A stretch of 64,000 nucleotides of DNA, from the NCBI GenBank assembly GCA_965644295.1, contig CBFFRP010000406.1, positions 1 to 64,000 on the forward strand, in the 5' to 3' direction. This DNA is from Paraphysomonas bandaiensis. Lineage: Eukaryota; Chrysophyceae. A program made the translations under genes and the position numbers. Under the pieces are notes generated by a model, which saw only the letters and a list, made by a program, of their open reading frames with translations, made no database searches and was not told the origin of the DNA. Within the stretch, counting starts at the first letter, position 1. Each line of letters starts with the position of its first letter. Shown piece by piece: positions 20,242 to 30,582 of the stretch.

Positions 20242-22457
20242 CTACTTACATTTATCAAAACAGCTACGGTTTCCTCTTGGAATCTGCAAAATTTTATTGC
20301 AGAGGCGAACAGTACTGTGCACGCTTTCATTAAGCGTTGGAATGTTGTCGTTCGGGGCCTTCAAAAAAGCAACATGTTCAATTTCTTCTACATACGGCAT
20401 CCAATCATTCGAACCATCGGCCCACGACTTCAACTTGTCCTCCAGTTTCTGAGCTACAACTGGTGAAGATGAGGACGTCGCAGTCACGACGTTCAACACT
20501 ATTCTTGGATGCTCCGTATACTGGTGAAGCAGGGAAAGAATTTGTGGTGCACGGGTAGCGGTCGTTGTTAATATCAAAGGCTCTGGAACGGAGATATTGT
20601 AGTCCCTCCTGATTCGCCAATAATACGCCGGTTCCACAATTGTGAGTGGGAAAGAGGAATTCTTTGTATAAACAACGCGAAATCCTGATCGCACAGAACA
20701 TGAGGAATAAAATGATGTAACATTACACTTTACCAGGCCATAACACACTACCACTGTCTGTCTTGTTCAGAAAAGTTGAAAACCTTTCGTCAGAGAGCAC
20801 ATTTGGTACAACGAGGGTTCGTTTGGTTGCAACGGCAAGCCACGTAAGGGCTTTCACCTCCCCGAGCAACTGCAAAGAGCATAAAAGTAAGCGTAAAGCG
20901 AAGTCGTTCAGACTAAAAACCTGGTTCTTATTTTTGTAGAAGAGTCGCATGGTAAGTGTGCGTCGGGCAGGATCATAATAGAAGGGGTTCCAAAATGCAC
21001 CTGCAGCCTGTGCAGAGTTAGATGACATCAAGGTCAACATATATGGTACCTTCAGGGCCTGAACCTTAGATCTGAGTTCATAACAGGTGCCGTGCACCGC
21101 AATGGTATCTCTGTCAAGAGTTTCATTGCTCAGGAGTCTATCAGTTATCTGCAGGCAGCTGATGCCACTAAAATAAAGCTTGTGGATACATACCTCGCCA
21201 CCAAGTTCAATAGTTGTGGACTCGAATTTGAAAATTTTGTCCATAAGAACTACATGTCGGTCTGATAAGAAGTCCCATGTCAGATTATTATGAGCGGTGC
21301 ACCGCCACATGGCACTCTGTACAATGGCCTGGTCTGTTCCAGGCTGGTCGAGACGTTGTGTATGTTTCTGCAAAAGAAGATAACCGAATGTTGCGATCAG
21401 CATATCGATATTACACTCACCGTATACTTGTTCCAGGCAACTTCGAACATATGAGCCACACGCTCATTACCTTTGCACATAAAAAGGCCAAGATTAGGCA
21501 TGGGTCGTGTATACCAGGTACGCCACCCCTCCTTTGTACGGTTCATAATAAACACGAGATCCTTCTACACCACATCACAAGCAATTACGCCCACACAACG
21601 ACGACATACAACATGATACCTGAACCATGATATCATTGTTGCCAGTCATGAAATTGTCTACCAATTTCATGGGGTTCTGTCTGAAGCCCACGTCAAGGTC
21701 CACTATGAACAGAGGTACCTGCAGCAAGTGGGTGAATCAATTTACTCAAGCACCTTACACCGCCTACCCCCCGACCCACGGCCTTCGGAATTTCAAAAAG
21801 CTTCAGCTTGGCAATTTGCTCAAATGTGGAGGTTTTACCTCTGCTACTCTAATAGCAACTGTCAGCAAGATACCCCACATACAGGTGGATAAATACCTTG
21901 TCTTCATAGTTGATACAAGGAAAAGAAGAATCAATACATCGTCTCATACAACTGGGATCAGATATACACACTAATAATGAGCATTCTGCCAGGTCATATT
22001 TGGCCATCGTGTATTCAAAATTTTCTACAAGCTGCCAGTACACTGGGGACCCCACCTTTCCCATTGAAATGAAGAGGGGTTTGTCCCTGCACTTTTCCAG
22101 GCTGTGCATTCGAACCAGTAGCTCCTCCACAGATACTGAGTCGTGATCTTTAATCATACTAAAGTAAGGATGTTGGTTAAGTACTTGTAGAGCATGTGCT
22201 CTAGGATCTTTCACTGCCATTGGATGCTGTGTCACCTCCACGGGCACTGCTACCACTGCAAGACTTTCATTCTTAAATTTATCTTCGACAATCACATCAA
22301 CAATTTTTCGTATATTAATCGTGTACTTCGCATTCTCATCAGCGAGTAGTGAAGAGTGGGTGCTGATATAAAATGTCAAGGCGCAGCATACCCCGATGAA
22401 TAAGCTGATCAACACTACTGAGCTGCGTTTATATCTTTTACTCTTCTGATTCCTCAT
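20242..22457 (-). CDS. Type II membrane glycosyltransferase, GT77-like (Nucleotid_trans)
   Basis: Seven exons (21897-22457, 21768-21848, 21620-21718, 21421-21564, 20921-21367, 20734-20869, 20242-20684) sum to 636 residues in frame, with introns of 47-56 bp. The N-terminus is a signal anchor: basic MRNQKSKRYKRSS then SVVLISLFIGVCCALTFYIS, typical of Golgi enzymes. The catalytic domain shows the nucleotide-sugar transferase pattern: FEQIAKLKLFEIPKAV, then VPLFIVDLDVGFRQNP with the DxD metal motif, then NLGLFMCKGNERV and TDQAIVQSAMW. The sugar and acceptor cannot be read from sequence. An upstream open extension lacks an ATG. Its start lies only 28 bp after the stop of the small membrane protein at 22486-22701. 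The C-terminal 200 residues I do not recognise as a second domain. Confidence 0.88.
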
Positions 22458-22485
22458 ATCTCCAGACGAGATGAGAAGAGAGGGG

Positions 22486-22701
22486 CTACTCGTGTTTCCT
22501 TGCAGCAGAGCCCTTGGATAATCCCTTATTCTTGTTGTCGATCTTGCTCTTATCTGTGTTGTTAGTGTATTTGTCGAGGTCAAAGAAGTCTCTCACTAGA
22601 GGGTTACGTTCCAACACTAACTTCCATAAGACTATCCATGCGACAGCTACCACTGCTAGAATAACTGCCAATGCGAGTAATAGAGCAGCCACTTCTTTCA
22701 T
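22486..22701 (-). CDS. Small single-pass membrane protein, SMIM13-like
   Basis: A 71-residue intronless frame with an N-terminal hydrophobic helix (VAALLLALAVILAVVAVAWIV) followed by WKLVLERNPLVRDFFDL and a lysine-rich tail (SKIDNKNKGLSKGS). The helix-W-x-hydrophobic-F-x-x-L pattern resembles animal SMIM13, a small membrane protein of unknown function; that match is from memory and weak. Its stop is 28 bp from the ATG of the glycosyltransferase on the same strand, so it may be a separate tightly packed gene, or a first frame on a shared transcript. Confidence 0.55.
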   Translation of the reverse strand: MKEVAALLLALAVILAVVAVAWIVLWKLVLERNPLVRDFFDLDKYTNNTDKSKIDNKNKGLSKGSAARKHE

Positions 22702-22796
22702 TGCATGACAGAAAACTCTTCAATGCTGTTTGAAATGAAACACCACCAATGAATTCATACTACTGACTGAGTATGGACACACCCTCCACTGCTATT

Positions 22797-22942
22797 TATG
22801 TATGTATGTATGTATGTATGTATGTATGTATGTATGTATGTATGTATGTATGTATGTATGTATGTATGTATGTATGTATGTATGTATGTATGTATGTATG
22901 TATGTATGTATGTATGTATGTATGTATGTATGTATGTATGTA
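22797..22942. repeat. (TATG)n microsatellite array
   Basis: About 36 pure tetranucleotide units in the region between the divergent genes at 22701 (-) and 23372 (+). Confidence 0.98.
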
Positions 22943-23008
22943 GTACAGAAGGTAGGTACTGCTATAGTGTACGTATGTATGATATAGCTATACTGGGGGT
23001 GCATATCG

Positions 23009-23100
23009 ATTTATTTCATCGAAAAATCATCGTTTTTTCATTAAAAAGTCACTTTTTTTCACTTTTCACTGAAAAACGATAATTTTTCGATGAAATAAAT
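23009..23100. repeat. Near-perfect inverted repeat (hairpin)
   Basis: Left arm 23009-23040 (ATTTATTTCATCGAAAAATC..) and right arm 23070-23100 (..TTTTTCGATGAAATAAAT) are inverse complements over about 31 bp with one mismatch and one indel, loop about 29 bp. A third partial copy (ATCGATGAAATCG) follows at about 23108. It lies in the promoter region of the acidic-protein gene. Confidence 0.85.
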
Positions 23101-23371
23101 GATGAACAAATCGATGAAATCGAATATGCACAACCATCCCCTGTACATTACTAGTGGAAGTCTAGTGGAAAAGTGTGTGTTTTTGATATCGCTATGGCGT
23201 TTTTTCCCCATGAGAGTGTCGTAACGTACTCTGCTGTATATAGTTGTATGGTGTGTTAATGCGACTCATCCCCACATACATATACAGCCAGCATATATGA
23301 TTGAAGCTGCAATATATTAAATGGGTTTTGGATAGACAGTTATTGTCTAACAGATAGACAGATACACAGAT

Positions 23372-24009
23372 ATGGGCTCAGGAACAGATATGGACGACGA
23401 CGCAAACCCAGATATCAATAGAAATGAAGGCGACCCGAATAAACTGGTGGATGACATCCCGGAAAATGAATCTGTGGAGCGTCAGGAAGTAACTGTGCAT
23501 GAGGGTAACGACAATATCCCCGAGGAACACTTTGATGATCACATTGTTGATGACTTTGATGATGATAGATGTGATGATGACATTATTGAGGAATCTTTGA
23601 GTGATGATATTCAAGAGTCTAAAGAACATGTTGAGATTGATAGTGAAAGTTTCACCCCCAAGGAGTCTCTATTGTCCAAGTTATGTAAGCTTTGTCGTCG
23701 TCCTAAGGTTCATACTCTGGATGATGAGAGTTCAGTTGTATCCGTATTTGAAGCGAAACCTCCACTTCCCGAAAATATGCCATCCAGTGCAGATTTTAGG
23801 GCAAGAATAGAGTACAGAAACCAAAGACTCCAGTATGGAGCACAGAAGATCGAGTTCTATTTGAATGTAAGTATGGGATAAATAAATCGCTTCTTATTAC
23901 TTAATGTGTTGTCTTATTGTATTCGTAGCAAATGGAAAATGGATCTCTCAATATTGACGATCTTATGATGAAGAGTTCGTTTGGAATGCAGTACACAGAA
24001 AAACTGTAA
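23372..24009 (+). CDS. Acidic protein of unknown function
   Basis: Exons 23372-23866 and 23929-24009 (62-bp intron GTAAGT..CGTAG) encode 191 residues. The first 100 are extremely acidic (EEHFDDHIVDDFDDD, DDDIIEESLSDDIQ) and surely disordered. A small basic/cysteine patch (SKLCKLCRRPKVH) follows, then a helical C-terminus (FRARIEYRNQRLQYGAQKIEFYLNQM) ending MQYTEKL. No membrane segment or catalytic motif. I do not recognise the family; the conserved-looking part is the last 60 residues. It faces the SMIM-like gene head to head across a (TATG)n array and a hairpin. Confidence 0.7.
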
Positions 24010-25126
24010 TTGGAAGTCCCATATGCTTTAGACATTGCGACATTGTATTCGTTGTTTGGAAGTACAACTTCACTGCAAGGAACACCGTGTATATTACCGA
24101 AAGCTGATGACCTGGAGACCATACAGTTACGAAGTATACGAATGTTATACAGCTTTATTCTGTAGTATCTTGCAAAGCCAAATGAGAAAAGTGAGGAGAA
24201 AGGAGTTGAAATGACCGTCATATCTTACAGGCGTTATATGAAGCGTCTTTACGCGATAGCAGTTTATCAGTTATCATACATATGAGACCGTCATGGTGTG
24301 AAATCTGTCAATGTCGTCGTCGCACTATTCTGATTTCATGCTTCCTTTCTCAATGATTCATAAGGCGGTTTGTGTATATAGGCTGTACACTCTACTAAGT
24401 ATCACATATTGTAACGTAAAGTGCCTTCCAATGTAAGTTGTAAAACGTGAATGTTGTGATACCGTAGTGAAGAAAAAATCTGTTGCGACGTATTTTGTAC
24501 TACAGCAAAGTATTTTGAAATAATTATTGTTTATTTCGTATACTTCTTCGTTATTCTATTAGGTCATTGCTCTTCGTGGAAACTAGCTTTCTGAAGATAT
24601 CTTTCATTATTAAGTGATATGATACGGGAGATAAATCTAATAGATTTTTTTGCCTTGTACTAATCATCAGGTTTTATCGTTTTTATTGGACACTTGCTAG
24701 TGCCTAATTGATAATTGATGGTATATTTTGATCAATTAATTGAAGTAAGCTAGAGTCAGTTATAATTGCAATTATGACTTGCTGTCATCAATCAATTAAT
24801 TGATACGCAACCCTGCTAATTACGTACTGCGTCTGGCTAGCAATCAATTTCATAGTGAAAGTCTTGTGATTGTGAGGAATGACTACTCAAACCATTTAAA
24901 TAAACACGGGAATTATAAATAGCTAGTCAACACTAGCATCACAGGTAGTGTTAAACAATTATTATTTACGCGAAATTGCACACATGAACCTTATGAAAGC
25001 CGCAAGTAACCCAATAACTCACACCAATTCAGGTAATGAAATAAATGAGAAAAATTGTAGGTTAACCGAACAACCAACAACCCGACATTGAAGAGGTATC
25101 ATGCGTCCATTTTGGCACTTCGATAT
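24010..25126. other. AT-rich intergenic region with a MITE relic
   Basis: Lies between the acidic-protein gene and the 3' end of SHMT. Apart from the MITE relic at 24690-24822 I see no feature. Open frames are short. Confidence 0.5.
24690..24822. repeat. Degenerate copy of the hAT-type MITE
   Basis: Shares AATTAATTGAAGTAAGCTAG-like, TTATAATTGCAATTATGA and GATACGCAACCCTGC segments with the intact MITE at 40648-40937. The right terminus (ACCCTG) is recognisable; the left is decayed and no clean duplication is seen. Confidence 0.6.
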
Positions 25127-26623
25127 CTACACATCAATGGACTTGTAGCGCATGGAAGTAGTGTCGAACCCTGGCATGGGGAAACTGGTTGCAAAGGTCA
25201 TAACAGTGCGACGCAGAGCTTTCACTTCTTCGCTGGCGACGACAGCTTCTTCGAAGGCCTTGAGTGATTTGCCTGTTGATTTCTGGATTTCGATGGCAAT
25301 GGTGAGGGCCTGATGCAGGAAGTCAGCGACCTGACTGAAGTCCTCTTCCTTCAATCCTCTGGTGGTCAAGGCTGGAGAACCAATACGGACTCCCCCTGGG
25401 GTAAGGGCAGACACATCTCCTGGCACGGTATTCTTGTTTAGAGTAATGGAGCAGTGATCGCAAATGGTCTGCATCTTCGACCCAGTGAGCCCTGTGGGGC
25501 GTAAGTCCCATACAAGTAGGTGGTTCACGGTGCCGCCAGTGGTTAACACGTATCCCTTGTTCATGAGAGCCGAAGCGAGAGCCTTGGCATTGGAGCGAAC
25601 CTGAGCAGCATATTCCTTAAAGGTAGGACTAGCAACTTCCTTCAGCTGGGTGGCGATGGCTGCAATCTGATGCACGTGTGGTCCACCCTGAAGACCAGGA
25701 AAGACTGTCATATTGATCTTTGTCTCGAAGTTGCGAGAGTCTTTGCGGAAAAAAATAACTCCAGCACGGGGGCCCCTGAGGGTTTTGTGCGTTGTGGTGG
25801 TGACAATGTCACAGTACTGGAAGGGGCTCTCGGCCTCTCCAGTAGCGACCAGACCAGAGATGTGCGCCATGTCCATCATCAGCAGGGAGCCATTAGCATC
25901 AGCAATCTTGCGAAAGCGTGCATAATCCAACTCGGCAGGGTATGCGGAATGTCCGCATATAATCATGGCGGGCTTAAAGAGGTTTGCCTGAGCCTCGAGT
26001 GCGTCATAATCGATGAGACCAGTCTCGGGACTGACACGGTAGGGAAGGGATTCAAAGTAGATAGAGGTCGCAGAAACCGCCTTACGAGTACCCTCGGTTT
26101 TGCTGAAGGTGTAAAACCCGTGTGTAAGGTGACCGCCGCTGGGGAGATCAAGGCCCATAATACGATCGTGAGGCTTTAACAATGCCGTAAGTACCTCAAA
26201 ATTGGCGGGGCTACCACTGTAAGGTTGCACATTCACACCCCACTCGTTGGCATCCAGTCCGTAAGCGGCTAGCGCACGATCACGACACATGTTCTCGATT
26301 TGATCAATGTATTCATTACCGCCGTAGTATCGCTTTCCAGGGTATCCTTCAGCGTACTGAATTGAAACAACGAGTAAATAATATGAGAAGAATAAGTCAC
26401 TTGTTGTCTTACTTTGTTCGTCAAGCACGAGCCGAGGCATTCCATGACAGCGCGAGAGGTCAAGTTTTCAGATGCAATAAGCTCGAGACCAGACCACTGC
26501 AGCACTGATTTAGATATCTCACATAAAGTTGATATCACTCACCTGCCTATGCTTCTCACGCTCAATAAGATCGAAGAGCTCAGGGTCATGGTCCAAAAGG
26601 GAAGTCTGGCCAGGAAGTGACAT
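25127..26623 (-). CDS. SHMT: Serine hydroxymethyltransferase
   Basis: PLP enzyme interconverting serine and glycine with tetrahydrofolate/5,10-methylene-THF, supplying one-carbon units. Exons 26543-26623, 26413-26496 and 25127-26356 give 464 residues. Splicing 26497-26542 joins REKHRQ to [11 protein letters not shown], and 26357-26412 joins CLTNK to [18 protein letters not shown], both family hallmarks. Other motifs: [37 protein letters not shown], and [14 protein letters not shown], which holds the PLP-binding lysine. The length and the lack of a targeting presequence (starts [18 protein letters not shown]) suggest the cytosolic isoform. It is head to head with the lipoyl-Kgd4 gene across a (TATG)n array. 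No domain appears missing. Confidence 0.97.
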
Positions 26624-26776
26624 TTGATATTACTTTTTCAGATATACGGCAGTTAGGCAATTAATGCAGCTATATGTCAAACACTGCAGAGAACTATTTG
26701 TGACCACACACACCATATCCACACCACCACACCGCTCGCAACAGAACAATAAAAAAACAGAACACACCTATGCGTG

Positions 26777-27186
26777 TGTATGTATGTATGTATGTATGTA
26801 TGTATGTATGTATGTATGTATGTATGTATGTATGTATGTATGTATGTATGTATGTATGTATGTATGTATGTATGTATGTATGTATGTATGTATGTATGTA
26901 TGTATGTATGTATGTATGTATGTATGTATGTATGTATGTATGTATGTATGTATGTATGTATGTATGTATGTATGTATGTATGTATGTATGTATGTATGTA
27001 TGTATGTATGTATGTATGTATGTATGTATGTATGTATGTATGTATGTATGTATGTATGTATGTATGTATGTATGTATGTATGTATGTATGTATGTATATA
27101 TGTGTGTATGTATGTATGTATGTATGTATGTATGTATGTATGTATGTATGTATGTATGTATGTATGTATGTATGTATGTATGTATG
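26777..27186. repeat. (TATG)n microsatellite array
   Basis: About 410 bp of tetranucleotide with one imperfection (near 27097-27106). It lies between the divergent ATGs of SHMT (26623) and the lipoyl-Kgd4 gene (27267), ending 81 bp before the latter. Confidence 0.98.
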
Positions 27187-27266
27187 TGCATTTGTTGTGG
27201 TGTGTTAGTCTTCAGGTTTGAGGGATTAGAGGAATCATATTTCTAATCTACTTCTATATTTCTTAG

Positions 27267-28035
27267 ATGTTGAGTATGTATCGTGGTATCGCTGGGGTTC
27301 TGAGACAGAGGGTTTCTGTTGTCTGCTTCAGAGGATCGTTTCACTCGTCCAGCAGGCTGCTTGATATCGTTACTGTTAATGTGCCTGCTCTCGGCGAGAG
27401 TATAACTGAAGGATCCATTGCAACATGGGAGAAGTCTGTGGGGGATAGTGTTAATGTTGATGACGTCGTCGCTGTTGTTGAAACTGATAAGGTTACAGTT
27501 GATATCAAGTCGCCTTACACAGGAAAGATAGCAGAGCTGATGCATGATGAGGCTGCGACGGTGATGATGATTATTTATATGCATATTTCCTTGTCTGATG
27601 CTGTTTGATTAGATTAATGTTGGTTCTCCGCTGTATAGCGTTGATGTTGATGGCGCAGCCACTGAGACAGCGTCAGCCTCAGGGAGTAACACTGGTGCAG
27701 AAAGTAGCAATCGAGCGGATAGCTCATCCTCATTGTCTCAGAACTCATCTGAAGATCCAAAGGACGCTCATACTATAATTCATCCTTCTGGAAGGAAGTC
27801 TCTGATAAAGTTCTTGGGCAAGCGATCTCGGATTCCTCAAGAGAGGACACATAAGCAATCGTCAACAACTGAGCGTCAGCCTGAGGTACAACAGACAAAG
27901 CCATCGTCCACGAATGAGAAAATATGGAGCCGTGAAGAAATGGAAGGGTACGATGCTGCTTGGTTGGGTCGCCCAAGAGTATCTGATGAAGAGATTGAAG
28001 CTATAGAGAGCGGTGGAGCTACTCTTTTTGGCTGA
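27267..28035 (+). CDS. Lipoyl domain fused to a Kgd4/MRPS36-like E3-binding tail
   Basis: 238 residues from exons 27267-27560 and 27613-28035 (52-bp intron GTGATG..TTAG). The N-terminus looks mitochondrial (MLSMYRGIAGVLRQRV.. FHSSSRLL). Residues 33 to about 110 form an E2o-type lipoyl domain (VNVPALGESITEGSIATW, ETDKVTVDIKSP with the lipoylated lysine of DKV). Its last strand (INVGSPLYSVD) opens exon 2. After a Ser/Gln-rich linker the protein shows HPSGRKSLIKFLGKRS and ends GRPRVSDEEIEAIESGGA. Both are hallmarks of Kgd4/MRPS36, the subunit that tethers E3 to the 2-oxoglutarate dehydrogenase core. The E2 acyltransferase domain is absent. Probable role: a lipoylated E3-recruiting subunit of that complex. 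Family matches are from memory. Confidence 0.8.
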
Positions 28036-28359
28036 TTGTGATATTTTATTTACGATGAAAGCCTAATCAGACCGACTTAGCTGTAATAATATACTGTATG
28101 AATATGAGAATATGATTCATTTCAGCACCACAGAGATCATTGTGGTAAGGATTCTTTCCCTGCAATTGTCACTATTTAAGTCGTTGTATTTGCTCCTACA
28201 ATCACACGTCATGATATATACTCTTACTGAAATCTGAAATATGCTGTTCGAAAAGTTATCTCAGCTACCTAGCAATACTAGCAATAGCAATGAGTTTTCC
28301 AATTTTGAGTTTTATCGCCTTTTGCTTCGTCCGATTTGCTATAATGATATGAAATTATT
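28036..28359. other. AT-rich intergenic stretch
   Basis: No gene or clear repeat recognised between the lipoyl-Kgd4 gene and the transposon relics. Confidence 0.45.
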
Positions 28360-28890
28360 ACTAGTTTGAAATCTCTTCGACAATCCACTCTTCCTCGCTT
28401 TATCTGAAGGTTGAAAAAAGGTGCCAGCAGCCAACAACCCGTAAATACTTCTTGATAGACCCTTCACATGCATGATATGTTGGTGTGTGATTCTTCAATT
28501 GTTGCAACCATTCTGAATCTTTTGCAGTTGTCTGTTGTCTTGATAGACCTTTCACTCATTACATACACCGTATGTATATCTGACACTAAGTATATATTAT
28601 ATATTATATATATCAAAGTCTGATTATTACATGAGTACGGTTGCGTACAGAAACTAGTTTATGTCTATAGACTAGCTAATAACTAGATTTGCTATATACT
28701 ACTAGTGGCGGGCAACCGTCTCGGGACTGCTTGTGCATCGCTGCGAGCACCATGGTGCAACCTATATTATATATATTAGATTAACAGAAGTACTGTAAAT
28801 GAGCAAGCAATACATAAAAACCAGAAAACAATATTAAAAATGAGCTTTTTCATCGTTGTTTTCTGGATAATATTTACAAACATGGACTTA
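28360..28890 (-). mobile_element. Degenerate hAT element related to 47268-48236
   Basis: 28380-28540 aligns with 47560-47765 (shared CGACAATCCACTC, TCTGAAGG, CCCGTAAATAC and TTGT..ATCCATTC-like blocks), the part coding the BED finger on the minus strand. 28775-28885 aligns with 47890-48010 (AGAAGTACTGTA, ATACATAAAAA, ATTTTCCGGAT-like). No open frame survives and no terminal repeats or duplication are recognisable. A short LTR-like fragment sits inside, at about 28708-28745. Confidence 0.6.
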
Positions 28891-28896
28891 CATATT

Positions 28897-29246
28897 AAGT
28901 CGAGAAATGTATAAAACCTGGTGATTTTGATAATGGTCAGAAAAGGGTATAACTAAGCTCAATAAGTAACTATGAAGATATTAATAGTGTGAAACATTTA
29001 TAATACTTTTTACTACTTTCTCACATATTACTTCAGTTTTACAGCTATAAAAACGAAACAGTGATAATACAAAACACAAGCAGGGGCAACTGGTAACGCA
29101 ATAATACTTCTAATAACAACTATACTGCGACTTTTTCGTTATCTTTAAGCTCTCAGATACAAATTACAGTAAAATAATAATTCAAACTTAGATATGAAAC
29201 CTGGTGAAATTGCCAGGTATTTTTATTGTTGGTATTACCTCGACTT
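28897..29246. mobile_element. MITE with AAGTCGAGG termini
   Basis: 350 bp bounded by AAGTCGAG (28897) and its inverse CTCGACTT (ending 29246), with subterminal AAACCTGG/CCAGGT in inverse orientation. ATT flanks both ends (28894-28896, 29247-29249), a possible 3-bp duplication. Reverse-complement similarity to 46000-46172 shows the family is repeated. Confidence 0.6.
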
Positions 29247-29752
29247 ATTGCTTTCGGTATATAATAATTACTACAGTAGTGAATGTCTTATTATTATCAA
29301 TAGGCGTGTAAGAGTCAGAACTAATGTAGCAAAACAATTTAACTAAAACTAATACTTAACTCTGATATCCTACTATTTAGCGCTACGAAAGCTGCTTGTG
29401 TGTCACCGCAAGCACCAAGGTGCAACCACTTTTGCTCTCTGTCCTGAAAGCAAACGCAGTGAGCAAGAAAAAAGTTGATATACCTGACATCAGAATTTTT
29501 GAGTTCTTAAGGTGAACAGGCAGCCCACTACCCCGGATGCCCATCAGGTGGGCTCATTCCCGGATGTCTGTATTTATTCGTCAAAACCCAAAGACGTCTA
29601 CACAAGTGACACTAATTACTGTCCCTTGTATCACACAAGCAGTTGGCAATGAGTGGGAAGAAATAACTTCGGTACATATATCCTCCAGTACACCACGAAA
29701 AGGTGCGAGCCCGACTTTGCTGAGGGTAACAGTTACTATATACTATATACAC
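29247..29752 (+). mobile_element. LTR-like fragment (solo LTR relic)
   Basis: Aligns with the reverse complement of 19267-19690 over most of its length: TAGTGAATGTC.., GGCGTGTAAGAGTCAGAAC, AAGCTGCTTGTG, AAGGTGCAACCAC and CACGAAAAGGTGCGAG..GCTGAGGGTAA. The likely end is GATTGCAACA near 29762. No internal coding DNA. The MITE at 28897-29246 sits next to or inside its 5' part. Confidence 0.55.
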
Positions 29753-29762
29753 TGATTGCAAC

Positions 29763-30474
29763 ATACTGAGAGTTAGCTTAACAGTAACGATATAGACGGA
29801 ATATTTTGCCGGTCAGCATTCAATGCATTGTTTCCTAGCCCTGCATGAAGTGATAAAGCGTATCTCTGTAAGTAATTGAGTACAATATCAAATATCGGTA
29901 AACACAGTTCTCTATAAAGTATAATTGTGATTAACGTTTCTCTTGCTTTCCCTTCGATCATTACTTTATTTACAATCTCAAAATCCTGCGACCTTATATC
30001 TTATATGTGGTCACCAGTAGAGACTAAGTTGCTTAATTACTGTATTTGCAATCAATAGTAATACACCAAAAAACAGATAGTAGCATTTAGCTGTTCAACT
30101 TTAAACAAAATTAACAATATTTAAATGCATTTTAACATTTTAATTAAAATTTAAAAGTTAATCCTTGACTACACTTACGCAGCATTTCTTCAGTTACGTC
30201 ATAAGTTTGATTCGTGCATTAAATACACACTTAAATCTTACTGTACAGGCATTAATCTCGTAAGGTGTATATCATACTACAAACTAAGAGTGACAAATTG
30301 TGGTGAAGTTGTCCAATGATTACTTCTGTCCACAGACAAAATATCGTTATCACTGTGATATAAGAAAAGATATCATGGCCCGCACTGAACAATAATACAT
30401 ATTTTGATTGTCACAAGCGTCGAGAGAAACATACACATGTTGGTAAGTGCTCTTTACTGAGGACACCAACTTCA
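29763..30474. other. AT-rich intergenic region
   Basis: No coding frame or repeat recognised. It lies between the LTR relic and the severed tail of the LRR gene. Confidence 0.5.
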
Positions 30475-30582
30475 CTACGAAGAAGTACTCTTCAGCCTTA
30501 GTTTAGAGTGTGCAGTAGGAGTCCTTTGAATTTTCGAAGTCTTAATAGAATTCCTTATCTTGGTTTTCCTTATCGTGGTATT
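30475..30582 (-). pseudogene. Severed C-terminal tail of the LRR/EF-hand gene
   Basis: Read on the minus strand from 30578, this short segment continues exactly in phase from the host exon that ends at 33886. The codons run about 34 residues, rich in Lys, Arg, Ser and Thr (TIRKTKIRNSIKTSK.. then LKSTSS), to a TAG at 30475-30477. TATT (30579-30582) is the target duplication. It is cut off from its gene by the 3.3-kb transposon. Confidence 0.75.

Noticed and set aside
21190-21217. Possible 26-bp intron (GTATGT..TTTTAG) in the glycosyltransferase
   Set aside because: Shorter than every other intron here, and the frame stays open without removing it.
27267-27608. Reading the lipoyl exon as a complete 113-residue protein
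   Set aside because: That frame stops after an AT-rich nonsense tail and lacks the last lipoyl strand, which exon 2 supplies in phase.
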